Source: Rostratula benghalensis
Lineage: Eukaryota; Chordata; Aves; Charadriiformes; Rostratulidae
Direction: 5' to 3'
Length of the DNA stretch: 64,000 nt
Assembly: GCA_013399305.1 (NCBI GenBank)
Contig: VXAI01000191.1
Location: 63,989 to 127,988, forward strand
Part shown: positions 1 to 14,136 of the stretch, piece by piece
Position numbering within the stretch: position 1 is the first letter of the stretch
How the letters are laid out: every line of letters begins with the position of its first letter
Position numbers and translations under genes: made by a program
Notes under the pieces: model-generated
The model's input: only the letters and a program-made list of their open reading frames with translations
Told to the model about the DNA's origin: nothing
The model's database searches: none

Positions 1-3000
1 CTACATAATTTGAGAATCTTGTGCTGACCAGCTTGGCTAATAACCTAGAGTTTTGTTTAAAAAAATGGAAATGCCAATAAAAAGATCTCACCAATTCAGT
101 CCTCTCCTTTCCCTGAGATAAAATACAAAATGCTGCCTATTTACATACAAGAAAACTAATGCAGACAGACCTCCACCTCCCTCTGCCCAATGAAAACTGT
201 TCTGCAAGTCACAGAACATAACCACGTGGCCATGGCAGAGCCAGTGTTCATCAACAGATTTTACTCACTCCTAATGTTCTAAGGAAATAATTGATAAGGC
301 TGTTCGTCATCAAAGAACCAAAATGTGGAACTCAGAAGAGTATTTTCCTTCATTGTAAGTGCTTGTTCATTGAGAAAAGCTACATCCATGCCTAAAACCA
401 AACCCATATATTACAGGCAGAGACGTTTGTGGCTTCCAAGAGCTGCAACAAAAAACCTACTGAGTTATGCGATTATAAAATTTATTTTATTACATCTACC
501 AGATTGTAATGTAAATATTTCAAAACATGTTCTTGTTCGTCACTGCAGCATCAATTTGAATAAATATGGCTTTGAAAACAGAAACACTAAGCAGGCATTT
601 GAGTAGTCCCTTCTTGCTACAATACATTTCCAATATGTCAGGACTCCCTTATAAAACGCACTATGTTTTTATTTATCACCCCCCTCTTTTCCAAGCCCTA
701 GTGGTAGAGAATTCATATATGCTGCATTTTAAAATAATAGGCAGATCTGACACAAAAGATTTTATTCAGATGCAAGATAGGGAACGCTGATGCTAAAACT
801 TTCTTCCACTCATTAGACAGGGCTTCACATGGTTTATAAACAATGACTGAAAGGAATGATAACAATTTGAGAGAATTTCTGTAATTGCCATCTTGGTTTG
901 CTGTTCAAGGCATAAAAAATACAACAGTCTTGACATAGTGAGCTTACTGTCCAATTAGGTAAATCAGCAAAGAAAATACTGCCCTTGCTACACAAACAGG
1001 TCAGACAGGGTTGGTCACCAAAGGAATTAATCATCCCATTTTGTGGGTCATTCCCTATTCTGCTGTTATCTGTGTGGCTACTGAAAAGTCGGCACAAACG
1101 TAAGTTACTGAAACCTACTTCCAGTACAAGGCTGCAAAGTTAAAAGCTTGTTACAAAGGACATATAGCATTACCACCTAAGTTAAATACCTATTTAAAAG
1201 TTAAGTATTCACAAATTGAACGCAAATGTGAAAAATCACCAGTAAAAAACAAACTGCAAAAGTGTACAACTGTTCCTGAAATTGTGTAGCTACTGACCCT
1301 GCAAAGATAAGGCGTTTTCAAAAGCTGTTCTTTATTTCATTCTCTTCAAATTGTTTCGAGATGCTAGACATCTTATCAACCTTGATGTTAGACACGTTAT
1401 ATACTTGTGAAACAAAGCAAAACCACATATTGAAACATCTTATTCAAGACCTTCACATCCCAGAACAACAATAAATCCTTTTTAAAGGCAAAACCATAAG
1501 TACTCCTCAACACGCTAACAGCATCCCATCATTTCTCAACCAGGGTTTCTTTATGAAGAAAAGTTACGCTGTGATTGAGAGGGAAATCCTCAAAGGCACA
1601 AGAGGGTTGGGCTGGGGAAAGCAGCGACAGGCTTGGAAGAATGAACCACAGTATTATGCAGCCACCCATCTGCAAGTGCAGGAGTGAACACTAAGAAAGC
1701 AGTCAAGAGTAACCAGGGTAAAACTGCGAGCTCGGGCAAAGACAGTTTGAGATCTCTGGTTAAAGGTTAGGAGGAGTCCTCACGTACAGCCAGAGAAGTT
1801 AAAAACTAGTGAACTAATCTGTGTTGTGAGATATACACTGGAAGTCAGAGATCCCAAGGAGGAGGAAAGTGAGGAACTACTACTTTTTTTTCCAGTTCCT
1901 ATTCCTAATTTACCCTCTCTGCCTGTCCCCAGGTAAGGGCAATCCCAGAGTAAGTTTCACATATACTTTTACTTTCCCTAGTCTTCTTTCCACATCTGGG
2001 TTTATTTGGCCACTGTTGGAGAAAGGATACTGAGTTGAACCAGACCTTGACCTGAACCAGCACTGACATTGTTATGTACTCACACACTAATTAAAATTTA
2101 CATTATGAAAACAAACTGGGCCCACAATACTTCACTGTATGTAGTTTCTGTGTGGAATCGCGGCAACGCAGGCCTTAAGTAAGATTTTTAATATGTGAAA
2201 CTTGTACTCTCAGAATGTAGCTGAATAGGAGCCATGAGATCAAGTGAAAGTCACTTCTCAAAGATAAAATTTACAGACTTCATCACAAACTTAGTATCTC
2301 CTTTCAAGTTCTTCCTCCAGTATTCATTGAAAATTTGATCTTTAAACAACGTGATATATAGTGCCTTTTATTCTATGTCCTAGCACCATATTGCAATGGA
2401 CAGAGTTAAAAGCAATTAAGAACAAATTTATACAGCACTAGGTGTTATACACTTTAAATATTCACAGTGCTTTAGACTTGAATTCAAAATATTTTCTAGA
2501 AAAAAGGAATACTGCCAAATGACTACTGTGAGACATTGACATAATCTTAGTACTGCACTTACCTTCTATTTTTGGAAAGCCTTTTCCAGAGAGCTAATAA
2601 AAACTTTTACTTTTGAGAAGACTCTTGGAAAGTTATGGTTCAGATTATTAAAATGCTAGTGTACTCACACCATGGTTGGATAAGAGAAGTGCAATTTCAT
2701 GAGTATGTAAGTACAACTAAATTGTAAAGCCGACAAGTTCAAATATTTCCTGTGCACTAAGTTCCTTTAAAAAAAAATTTGCATGTCTTTGAGAGGTCCA
2801 TCTTTCCTTTAGCACAGATGGGTTTTTCCTTCTCAGAAATATATTCCCCTCATGGCACAGGAACCTGTCAGTTTTAAATTAGACTTTTTCATCTTACTTT
2901 CTCCATCTGCCCGAGTTCGTATGTGGATAATCCTACTTTCAATCCATTTTGGATCCTGGTAAATGGAACCGTATTACATGGTAGTGAGTCACAGCTGAGA

Positions 3001-3238
3001 GATGGTAACTTTTTAAAAACTGTTCTACTGGGCTCACAAATACCCCCAAATAATGACGGAATTTAGTTCTATTTTATGGAAAAACACTGTAGGAAAAACT
3101 TCACATAGTTTGGAGCCTGGACCAATGCTGTATATTAAATTGCTTTGCTTGAAAGAAGCATTTTTGAATATATATGATTATGGATTTACCCCAGTTAATA
3201 AAAAGCAACAGTTTTATTAAGGAATATCTGCTTAAAAG

Positions 3239-3327
3239 CAACAAACAAGAAAACAATACAACAATCCCACAGAAAAAAAAAAAAACCACACCAAAAAGCC
3301 CAAAACAACCAAAAAAACCTACCCACC
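3239..3327. repeat. A/C-rich low-complexity tract
   Basis: An A run of 13 bases followed by 'ccacaccaaaaagcccaaaa' and further A/C sequence, almost free of T and G. The minus-strand frame over it reads as Phe/Val/Leu/Trp-rich, which creates a spurious 118-codon open frame. Confidence 0.75.
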
Positions 3328-6300
3328 ATGTTCAAAGTACTGCTGATTTCCATTACTAAGGGGGATACAACCTGAGGCAGTGACATAAAGGCTACCTCCT
3401 TTCCCTTCCATTTAAGACCAACAAGGAGAGCAGATTTCTTGGTGGAGGGTATTCCAAGCCCTGAACTCACAAAAAGAACACGGGCTGCTCTGACCCAGGC
3501 TCTGGATAAACAGCCACTGCTGAACAGACCGGAGAGAAGCTCTGCTATCAAGACAACAACCTTAGAGCAATCAACACAAAATTAAACCTGCAGTCAAGAA
3601 TTTTACATGATAAACTGAGTGTTCAAAACCCATGCATTCTACCCCAAAGGAGGGAGCACTCTGAGGTCAGGCTATCTTGTATATTCCCCCAAAGCTGGGT
3701 TCATGAATCTGAATGCTGACCACACCTGAAACCTGCACACAGATACTAAAGGGATGCACGTAATCTCACAGGTCAAGTCCTGCTCAAACTGAAGCCAGAG
3801 AACAGGATAAGCAAATTATGGGATTCAAGTTTAAAAACAAATCAACCAGAGACCTACTGGTGATGAATTAAACAAAGGCTCAGCCACGTGTTGAGTTGCC
3901 TGCCTTGTAGAAATACCTAAAAACTATTTTCTTCTGAAGTGATTTATACATTGTTTAATTCCTTATCTGCTTGATATGCAGCACACTCAGAAATGCATAT
4001 AGATCCAATAAACACAAATGCATTGCCTAATGCATAAAAATGCGTAACTTGTGCAAAAACTAAAATCCATTCATTTGTATTCTGTGGGAGACTACGTCCT
4101 AATCTGCAAATACATTTCAGCACAGAGAAAACCTCTTACGATGGTACGTAGATATTGATAGAGAGATAAAGCAAAATGAAGAAAAAATTGTGCATTTGAA
4201 AGATTTATATATCTACCTAGCTAGAACCAAGACAGGATTACCAGACATGTAATTTAAAATATATATTAGTTAATAGATAAAAATTTGGATTTATGTAAAT
4301 CATGTCTAGAACTAACATCTGGGCAACCCGAGGGACTTAAAAACACCTGAGTCATTGTATGTGCCAGCTACTAATCACTGCTTTGCAATTTATAATCTGT
4401 GTATAATATAGATAACTACATTTAGAACAGAAATGAGTGTTGGAAGATGCAGCCTAGAAATGACAAGATTTTCATTCATAAGTATTAATCTTAACTTGAA
4501 GCTGTTAAATCAGCGTTAGCCATTGCCCTCCATACCTCATGCAAGTGGCTTTTCATTTACCTTTTCTGACCATCACTACCGTGAAGCAGCAGTGACAAAC
4601 CTCCCAGCACTCCGCTACACATATAACTGGTAAGCCTGCAATTCTTGCTAATACAGAAAAATATACTTTTAAAGCTCATTTCATGTAAATGAGAACTTCT
4701 CAAAATTAATCTTTCCAAAATGTCTGTAGATAGGCTAAACTGACAAATTTTTGGAAAGAACAACCCGCTAGAAACTAAGATACTCTGTTAGGAACAGACA
4801 GTTGTTGATTTTGACTCACATTTTAAATAATATTTACTTATGTCTATTTCCAGTAAAAAAACAGAAAAGAAAGAAACTTCAATTTTTAAAGCAAAACTCC
4901 ATCCATATTTATGACCTAGACCAGAAGCACTTACGAGTACCAAGTGAACAGTTTTCACAAAATTATTTAAGCTGTAAATAAATGAATAGCTCTGTTACAG
5001 CCATAAAAATAATCAGAAGAAGGTAGGCAGCATCATGCAACTGTCATATCAAACGGCAGTACACAAGCACGGCAAATGGTGGTTTTCTTTTTCATTTAAT
5101 GTCGTGAAAATAAGTCACAGCAGTCACAGGCATCATAGCTGAGTCCCTAAACAATAACAAAAAAACCCCTCACTCTCTTAATAAAGATGAACTGTTAGAA
5201 ATTACTATGAAGTAAGAATAACTAAGAGGGTTCCTCAGATGATACAGGGTTTACAGATGTCTTAATAAAAAAAAAAAATCAGGTAGACAGTTGATGGAAT
5301 AAAAGAATGTTTGGGGGAAAAAAAAAAAAAGAAGCATGCATCAACTGAACACCACAATTATTAATACAAAATACTCATTTAGATATTAACAAAATAATGG
5401 CTAAAGAAAAGCAGTTTTACCATTTACTTTTGTTTTCAAAGGCTTTTAATAACATTCCTGACTAGAAACCACTGAAGAAATTTATCTGCTAACAGGAAAC
5501 AGGAACAAAACCAAAAAACACAAAGGAAAAAAACAGTTTATAATCAAATACTGAAGGTAAAAGCTAGAATTTCTCATTATTTTATGACTGCTTCTTTGCT
5601 TATCTAAATTAAATTATGTTTTTGAAGGACTGCAAGCACCGAACAGATAATACTGCAAACAAGTGTTCTTCAAGGACACTCTAGAAAGAGACCTTCAATT
5701 GACTTTGAAATAAAAGTCTAAGGTACGTAACCATATTATGGCAAATCAAAAGTAACAATGGTAAAGCCATCACATTTTAAAATATGCTAAATTAGCCTCA
5801 TGGAGTCAAAACAGGAACCTGAGACTCACTAAATGAAATTCAGAGACCTCTGGTTAATGTACAGCTGAAGTCAAGAGAGCAATCAAGGTGGTGGGATGCA
5901 CAAGCACGGACTGTTAATTTCCACAAGAACGTCACATTCGCTTCTCCAGTTGCCTACTTTCAGAAGTCAAACTGCATGTTACAGGGGATAGAAGGGAGAA
6001 TAGGTAGATGCAGAAAACACCGTGGATGAAGTTAACATGATTGGAACTGTTTACTTAAATTGAGTAAACAATAGCATAAGAAAAAAGGTGATGAAGTACA
6101 TAAAACAGAGCAGGGATTTTGATTTTCTGGATTTTACTATCCTATAAAACAGAACACCCCCACATATCAATTCACAGAGAGAGGTAAAAAATAAAATAAA
6201 AATCCTTCTACAAACTTTCAGCATGTTTTGTACTCGACGCTGTATGGTGTACACAGTCCAGAATTTAGCAAGACACCCCAGGATGAATCACACAGTTCAC

Positions 6301-7366
6301 CCACCAATTTCTTTGCAACATAGTAATAGAACTCTGAGTACCTTACTAATGACTCTTAATTTTTCTGAAATTGAGATAAAAGCAGAATATGCAATGTTTA
6401 AACTGTTCTCCACTTACACCTTCATTACAAAAGACTTATTACTGAAAGTGAATTCTCCCCCATGAATCCACTCCAGAGCACTCTTATCTTTCTCTGAAGC
6501 AACTGCCGTTAGCCACAGAAAACTCTAGCACCCAGGCCTCGCGTTCAAAGCCATCATCTTCACTCAAGTTATCCTGCTTTTCTCTCCACTTTGTCTTATC
6601 CATTACACTTGTGTAGTTAATGGAAAATATTTCATTTGCATCTTAAAGTATTTAATTAATCATACACGCTACAATTTATGTTCCCAGTAAAAATACATTT
6701 CACATGTTCTCATATGGATAAATTGCACCTTCAAGGAACGGAAATTAGTGTTTTAAAATATTAATTAAATCTTAAATTAAATTTCTTAAACTTAATTTTT
6801 ATGCATTACCAGTAGAGAAACAATGTCCCTAGGATTATAAACAACATCATAACGAATTTACTAAGAGTTGATAGGACCATGAATCTTTGTTCTAATTAAG
6901 CATTTTTCACAAACAAGAAATGGCTGAGGATTAAAGAGATACAGTTCCTTCACTAGTATTTTGCCAGATCAAACTAAATACAGGACATTGTTACCTGACA
7001 AATGACTTCAGCAAAATGACTTGAGGATTCTTACATCTCTTTGTGCTTCCAAAACCTTACATTTAAATCTCTCTCACACAAGTAGAAACAATGGGAAAAA
7101 GTTCAGGATCACTGGACACTGAGACAAGGTCTTCCCATGGAGACCTTTCTTCACGAAATTGCATGAAGAAACATCACATAAATAGATATACATTTTTCAT
7201 GTAATGGGGAAGAGGAAAAAAAGAGCAATGGAGGCTTGACAGCCATACTCAAATTCTTAAAGTCATTATGCTGATTTAGGCATTACTAAGGTTGCTGAGA
7301 CATAGAAAACTTGTACGTGGTACACATAAATTGCCTATATGAAGGATGAGCAAATGGTAAAAAATA

Positions 7367-7400
7367 TATGGTAATTTTAAAAATATGGTAATTTTAAAAG
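7367..7400 (+). repeat. 17-base direct duplication
   Basis: Two adjacent copies of 'tatggtaattttaaaa' plus one base (7367-7383 and 7384-7400) are almost identical. This is a small replication-slippage type duplication in an intron. Confidence 0.85.
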
Positions 7401-7585
7401 CTAGATTTTAGGGAATGACACGTTTTAACCCCAGGCAGCAACTAGGACTGAACAACCACTTGCCCAGTGCCCTGTGGCAGGGTAGGGAGCCAAGGGAGAA
7501 AAGATATTCCATTGACCAGCCTGTCCTGTCTATGCTGCCTTTTAGATTTGATGTGAAGGCGGAAATGTTCTTGACTAACATCATC

Positions 7586-7692
7586 TGGCAACAACTATAA
7601 CCATATGCATTATCACCATCATTCTCACGCCAAACCACAGCAACTTCTAGAAAGAAAATTAACCCTATTCCAGCTGAAACCAGGACAAGATA
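7586..7692 (+). mobile_element. LTR-like repeat tail, same family as 22385-22685
   Basis: It contains 'ctggcaacaactata' and then 'agaaagaaaattaaccctat' followed by 'tccagctgaaaccaggacaa'. This is the terminal portion of the repeat I associate with an avian LTR. The 5' part is not recognisable. An A run and A/C sequence follow. Confidence 0.5.
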
Positions 7693-9429
7693 AAAAAAAA
7701 ACAAACCCAACAGATAAAATAAGAACAATGCCTAAAGTTAGAATCTTAAATTCATACTAGCTATCACTTCAAATTTTCAAAAATGCTTAACCCTCAGCAG
7801 CTCTGTATACCACAAGATCATGAAAAACATATAACAATATGAGGGGAAAGGCTAAATGAAATTACCTCTTCTAAATGACAAAGCGATTTGCATTTAAGTG
7901 GCATGCAAACAGTAATTACATTTTGCATTTGCATAATAATTAAACAATCCCTTCAAGACAAGGTGTGTCCTCTGTAAGCTTCACAATTGTAAACTTCTTA
8001 CCTGAAACTAACCCTTGGTTTACCTAGAGAGGCTTTGTTAGCGCTGCTGTAACTTCATGGGGCAAAACCCTAACTCTCATTACTGCAAGTTATGCCTTGG
8101 AACTGGTCACTGAACTGAATGAGGAGGTACACACACATAACCTGCCAGCTGATACCTCCCACATGTTAGAGAGTGCTGTATATATATTAGATGAAAACAA
8201 ATGGATTTCCCATCTCAGATGGATAAAGCTAAGATTTGACATGAACATGTTGTTCTCAGTCCCATCCAACATTTTTTATATATATAGATATATATATATA
8301 AAAGAAGTCAGTATTTTGACCCATATTTTTCATGCACCAGTTAACCAGAAAATTACAGAACCTGAAGAGCTCAGATAAAATTCATCAAAGGGATTAAAAC
8401 AACGCATGCCTCCTCCTCTCCAGTAGCGTGGGATGCTACTGGAATGTGAATTAAAGACTCTCAAGCCTTTGAAAAATGAGGACCCCTGAATTTTTAATTT
8501 TGTTAACTAATCATTAGATAACTGGAAATTGCTGTGTTTCTGACTGTTTGATAGGTAGCTACTTCCATAAAGCACATTTTTAATTTTGTAAGAGCTGGCC
8601 TGTTTCCCAGCAGCACATTGATTTGTGGGACCACTACTTACAGCACCTAGAGCATAATTAAATATTAAGTCCCTCCTTGATGTATGCAAAGTCTGACTAA
8701 GAGGATTAGTAGGCACACTGAGGGTGGCTTTCACACATTTTCTGGTAATTGAACACTGCAATATCATTAAACTTATCTTTACTCAATAGAAATCCTCATT
8801 CATTCTTTACCAGATCTGCTGTCCCTTTTTGTATGAAGGAATGGTAAAGGAAAAGAGGGATCCCTTAAAAGCATGTAAGAAACATCAAGAAAGTAAGGAC
8901 ACATCAATCTGGAAGCAAGATAACGACTGTGTTTTTGAAATACTTACAACTTAAAGTTCATTTAAAAAGCTAACAAAAAAAGCCTCCCCCACAAAACCCC
9001 AAACAAACCTTTAAACACCTTCTTCTACAAGCTAAAAATAGCATTTGATCCACCCCCCCGCTCTGTTTTTTTATACTTTAATATGATCAAGGGTTTTACT
9101 ACTTCACTGCATAAGAATGGATGACCAAATTAATAAAGGTGTAGTGATGTTAGAAAAATGATACCTACAAACAAGGCAGACAGACTGACATAGCAGCCTG
9201 AGCACATGTTTGAAAGACTTAGTTCCTCAGGTCTTTTTTTGACCCTGCTTCACTCATGATTACCCAGCACCCTAAAAAAAAACTTTTAAATTGTGGATCA
9301 ACATCCCCTTCTGTAGAACGGGATTGCAAACCTCTTCCCTCACAAACAACAGGTCTGTTTCCCCACTCTAAAGAAAGAGTATTCTAAAAGCCCACCGATT
9401 CAAGAAATTGAAATTATTAATGTATACAA

Positions 9430-9590
9430 AGAGACCTGAAGAGGCTGGAAGATTGGCCCAACAAGAATCACGGGAGGCTGAGCAGCGGTGCTGCACTGAG
9501 GACAGTCAGGGTGGGGACAGCCAGGCTGAGGGGACCTCAGGGGTCCTGGTGGGCAGTGATCTACACGTAAGCCAGCAGCACGTGTAATGC
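9430..9590 (+). mobile_element. degraded CR1 fragment
   Basis: A GC-richer patch in AT-rich intron. It reads 'gaggctggaagattggccca' at the start and 'gtcctggtgggcagtgatct' then 'gtaagccagcagcacgtgt' at the end, matching the CR1 segment that normally reads ...GGACAGCAAGCTGAACATGAGCCAGCAG.... It is diverged, and no 3' end is present. Confidence 0.65.
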
Positions 9591-11331
9591 ATTCAAATTA
9601 ATTCCTAAAACATCCTAAGGCAAAAAGTAAGTGGATGTGAGTTTCATGCTGTAAAGTTGTATACGTTTAGACTTAGTAGACTACAGGAGAAAATAAAAGT
9701 GATCTTATCACATAATTCTCAAACAAGTGTAATGAGTCTCACAAGGTTTCTGTCAAATACAGGTTCTATTTCTGTCTTCTACAGAAATGGATGAAAACTA
9801 TTATCTATCTGTAACTTTTTTTTTTTCTTAAAACATACTCTAGTTGAATCTTTTAGACTTTAAACACTTTGGGATTGGAAAGCGGTCACAGGCAACACAA
9901 ATATTGACAAAGGACTGAACTGAAGAATCCAATCATAGACAGGCACCTGAAGAGCAGTTAACTGCTGGTATTACTGTGAAAGCAAGAGAAAAAGTAATTT
10001 CTAAAGAAAGCAAGAGATAAGCATTTTCTTCTAAGATTTTTATTATGATTATTCCCCTTGGATGATTTTAGCACAGTGAGTCAAAACTGAGATATTGCTT
10101 TTGTTTTATATGAATACAAAATGTTTTTGTGCATAGATATTTTGAGGAACTGTTAGAAATATTCTATTTTAGTTCCATAATGTCTTGGCATAAAGGGGAG
10201 GCATTTAGAATATGAACGAAAAGTAACTCTGCTTCTACATAATTGTGCGTGCAGCAAGTGGTACTCAAATGATTTCCAAGTGGCACAGGCTCCAAAGACA
10301 AGAATATTTCTTCCTGTTAAAGGCTTTAGTGTATTTTCATAGTACTTAGAAATGTAGAACCTCTAAAAAATATGTATGTTAACATTAAGCACTCAGCAAA
10401 ATAAGTCATGAAATAAAGCAGTTAAAATGTTAATGTATAACAACAAGAGCAGTTCTGTTTATATGGATTTTTTTTTAATATTCTGCTTGACAAACTCAGG
10501 TGTTTTCACGGCTGAGAACATTCACTAGACAATCCTTACTAGTCTCAGATCAGCTTCTGCATATACTTAAAAAATGTCACCCTTTAATTCAGAAGGAAAG
10601 TTAACCTGGTTTAGAGTTGAAAACTTGAACAAGAAACACTCCGTCTCTCTCAGTTAGAAACAAATAGCTAAGAGTAACTTACTTCACCAATGATTTTATC
10701 TTTTTTTTGTTCCTGATTTACACTGAAAAGACTTAAAATTATCATTTGAGCAGTTAAAGTTGTGGACTGGTTTTAAGGTGCTGCCCCTTAAGAGTCAACA
10801 GCAGACTGTCTATCACTGAATGCATTCCCTATCGATTAAGTCTTTGCATTTGAGAATGTCCTTAATGTTCCTACAATACACTCATGGAATGAGATCCCAG
10901 AAAAAAAACAAAAACAAAAACACCACCAAACATAAAAAACCCCAAGAGTAGTCAGTAATTTTCATTCTAATTCTGATTATAATGTCACACCAAGTAGAAG
11001 ATGAAGAGCGAAAGTAGAACTGACAGGAAAAAAAATGGTCAGAAAACACAGAAGATACAAAGCCAACGCTTAACAAGGAAGAAAGTCATTAGTGTTTAAT
11101 CAACTTTGGCATTAGAGACTCCTGATCCCAAACAAAAGCTGATGAATCCATTAACTTTACATAACTTCATTTTTCAAGGAATATATTAGAAATCTGGTTC
11201 AAAAGGAAGGTAGGATTAGTCCCCCTACCAACAGAATGCATCACAACCATATATTGCAAACCAGCATCTCATCATACAATCCTTGTATAAACCAGCCTCA
11301 TGTTATCATTTAAAGCAATCAATATAAATAC

Positions 11332-11527
11332 CTTTGTTTCAGGCCAACAAGCTCTGAGAACAGCTTGTGTCCTGAAGTACACAAGTAGCTTGCTGTCCTC
11401 ATCACTGAGATGAAAGGCTTGCTCCAGAATTTGCAGTACTCTGATGCGAGGCTTCACTGCTAACAAGTCATCACCACAGAAAGGTCTCAACCACTCCAGA
11501 AGGTCATCTGAAGAAATTATTTTCTCC
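11332..11527 (-). CDS. NBAS: NBAS coding exon M (65 codons plus split start)
   Basis: The last NBAS exon found in the window, residues 687(part)-752. It encodes EKIISSDDLLEWLRPFCGDD, LLAVKPRIRVLQILEQAFHL and SDEDSKLLVYFRTQAVLRACWPETK. SSDDLLEWLRPFC.DD, RI.VLQIL.Q.FHL..EDSKLLV.FRT is the NBAS reading. The acceptor is TTAATTACAG before GGA and the donor is ACAAAG followed by GTATTT, a weaker donor than the others. It ends phase 0. By the family, roughly 200 more residues and the stop codon should follow in exons below coordinate 1. I found no candidate for them within 1-11331. Confidence 0.95.
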
Positions 11528-12098
11528 CTGTAATTAAACAATACAGAATTAAACACTAATCCTAATCAAAGTACTACATGTATATTCAAAGCTGTTAATG
11601 AGGGCATTCAATATATAACAAATACATAACACTCGAAATGGAAGCACTCACCTCTGGGAGGACGCAGAGAAATGAACCCTCGTAAATCAGGTGCCTAAAG
11701 CTACGTGGTGTAAGACATACCACCTTGACTCTCAACTGTATCATAATGGTGCGGGATTTCAGCATGTTACCTGGTCCTGACTGATGCCAGTACTTTTACA
11801 CCATTTGTCTTTATGGAAAAGCACCCTGACTCCTTGCGTTTTAAGTATAACATTTTTATATCTGATGCTTATTCACATTGCCCCATACTCTTTTTATTTC
11901 CTTACAAGTCCCTTCTTTACACTCCACGTACAAAATTTAGTTTCTCCTGTTTGTAGCTACACCCATTTCTTTTCTTTTTTTCTGCACCTTTTCTAGACAG
12001 CTTAAATATTGTATGTTCAAGTCTGATAATGACTGCAGGATGCCCATAATCCCAAGAAAGAGAGAGAGATGCTAATAAAAAACCCAAATATATATTTT

Positions 12099-12117
12099 AA
12101 AAAAAAAAAAAAAAAAA
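12099..12117. repeat. poly-A tract (19 bases)
   Basis: A homopolymer preceded by an AT-rich 'aaatatatatttt' stretch. No retrocopy was recognised. Confidence 0.85.
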
Positions 12118-12386
12118 GTTGTTTTGGAGTTTTCCTGACTTGGCTAATTAGAAAAAGTCATAACTAAATAATTTTATTCAAAAAGTGTATTATACTGAAA
12201 ATATTCTGTGTGAAAACATTTAGAGTACACAGATCACTATTAATTCACCAACCAGCTAGCAGTTCCAGACAGATTAATCTCTTATGTTCCTTGGAGGATA
12301 TAAACCAACATGTAACAGATCAGTAAATGTTACTCTGCTATCTTTTCTTTCAGCGGTATTTTAAACTAAAGCTAATTTGTTTTTCT

Positions 12387-12404
12387 AAAAAAAAAAAAAA
12401 AAAA
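12387..12404. repeat. poly-A tract (18 bases)
   Basis: An A run that passes into 'gaaagaaaaaaggaaaa', purine-rich on the plus strand. In the NBAS RNA it is pyrimidine-rich, resembling an acceptor tract but with no exon following. Confidence 0.8.
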
Positions 12405-13771
12405 GAAAGAAAAAAGGAAAATCCAGAAAGTGGTTCCAGGTGGAGTGTGATTTATAACTAATGTTCCCTTATTTGTCTTAACAAGACAGATGGGAAAGTA
12501 ATATCAGACAGAAAACACCAATTTAACCTGTCTTGCAGCTCTGAAATAATAAACATTGACAGCTTAGGTTTTCATATTACAAGGATTTCAATTTTACTTA
12601 GGCTTTATATTGTCTAAATGATGTTGTTAGCTCAGGACTTCAGCTAAATTAGACATGCTTCTGCTGAACAGCAGCATGCATTCAAACTGTAAATTAAAAG
12701 TTTGGGAATTAATAGGAACTCCTGGAGTATTTCAAGAGTTTTGTAGGGCTCACATCTGATGTTTATATATGTTTTCCTAAGGGAAAGATTTATATTTTGT
12801 AAATTGAATATCTCTGGTTTAAGGTGAGAGATAAGAGCAAGAATTGAAATGAATGTAAACAATCTCCTGTAATCACAATGACTTTCACCCCAGCTTATTC
12901 TTTCAGCAGTTAAATACTGATGAAGTATACAAACAAGAGTCCAGAAAGTGCATCTCAGAATAAAATAGTATCAACTCTCCCTTTTTACCTTATCACAAAG
13001 ATTTACTGCAAGTTTTGACATCTACTTCAGTATCCAATATTTAGGTAATTTAACATCAGTGGAGAAGCCTCTACACAAAAGAGTAATTGTTTTTGTTGGC
13101 TACCAGAGAGTATGGGGATTTATTATTTTTAGCATATATGAGATCTTAGTTTGTACATCTGAAAATAATATATATATATATATTGTTATTCTTCTTTGTC
13201 TTTACTAGAAATGCAATGGAAAATGTCAGCTAGACATCAAGACCATTACATGACCTGAAATAAGGACAACCCAAAGAGAAAAAAAAAATACAGTGAAGCA
13301 TTATACAACATTTGTGAAATCCTTTCTGCACTATACCCTACATACGTTAACTAATTTAGATATCTAGATTCAGATATATGAGAGTGATTATTATTTGCAA
13401 GTTATCTATTAAACTGATATAAAAGCAGTGAAGTCCTCCTGGTACTTATACAATCTGCACCATGCACAGCAGATAAAACATTTTTCCAAATCACCATAAA
13501 GCACAGTTATCTCTATTGTAGGTTCAGTTACTTGCTTTCTTCCAAATGATCAAACAGAGGCTTCTGTTGGGGCTCAGATTTTGAACCTGATAAATGATAG
13601 CCTGTTCCAGAATAAAGTCTTAGAAAATTACGTGCAAACCCATTGTATAAGTTAGCCCATTGTATGCATTCATGAAGAAAATTCATCCATAAACAGTATC
13701 ATTTCTTCAACGCTTTCATGAGAAGTATCTTTCAAAGTCTTAACCAAAGCATCTATGCAGTAAGTTCTCAC

Positions 13772-13861
13772 CCTTTCTCAACGCTTGCGTGCACTGCAGA
13801 AACGATGCCTTCTAGGATTCCAAGAGGATCTTTTACTGATGTACACGAGCCACCATTTCCA
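13772..13861 (-). CDS. NBAS: NBAS coding exon L (90 bp)
   Basis: A small exon that encodes GNGGSCTSVKDPLGILEG then IVSAVHASVEK, residues 657(part)-687(part). Its first base completes Ser with exon K and its last two bases (GG) pair with G from exon M to make Gly. DPL.ILEGIV.AVHASV.KG is an NBAS block. The acceptor is CTTAACAG before TGG and the donor is AAAGG followed by GTGAGA. The Gly-rich first residues look like a flexible loop that varies between species. Because it is short and split at both ends it is easily missed by ORF scanning. Confidence 0.94.
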
Positions 13862-14136
13862 CTGTTAAGGGAAGACATAAAACTACTGTAAAACTGGTCC
13901 ATAATATCATATCTAATTCTACCCACCTCTGGGATTTACATGAATTATTCAATAATTACAGCAATTTTCCACCTTCGTTGTTTAAGTAGTACCTTTATTT
14001 TTGTGTCAAAGTAATATGAGGAGCAACAAGCAAAAAAGTGGGAGAGAGAAATAATATAATACTTAAGTGAAACATGAAAGAAAAACACAGTTAAAAGTTA
14101 GCACTTCTAACACAGATTAGGTCAGCACAATATCCA

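Larger units (their letters stand above)
1..11331 (-). other. NBAS: downstream intron of NBAS, incomplete (over 11.3 kb)
   Basis: It starts at the GTATTT donor of exon M and runs off the low end. The expected next NBAS block was not found in any minus frame. It holds a CR1 fragment near 9430-9590, an LTR-like repeat tail near 7586-7692, a 17-base duplication at 7367-7400, a TA run near 8277-8300 and A/C-rich tracts (3239-3327, 10898-10945, near 8970-9010). All open frames here are short and without a recognisable family. Confidence 0.75.
11528..13771 (-). other. NBAS: intron between NBAS exons L and M (2.2 kb)
   Basis: The donor is GTGAGA and the acceptor TTTAATTACAG. It holds A runs at 12099-12117 and 12387-12404 and a TA run near 13168-13184. 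No recognisable mobile element or gene. Confidence 0.85.

Noticed and set aside
3195..3551. 118-codon minus-strand frame with an apparent hydrophobic membrane segment.
   Set aside because: The hydrophobic part is the translation of an A/C-rich tract read as TTT/GTT/TGG codons; this is an artefact of low complexity.
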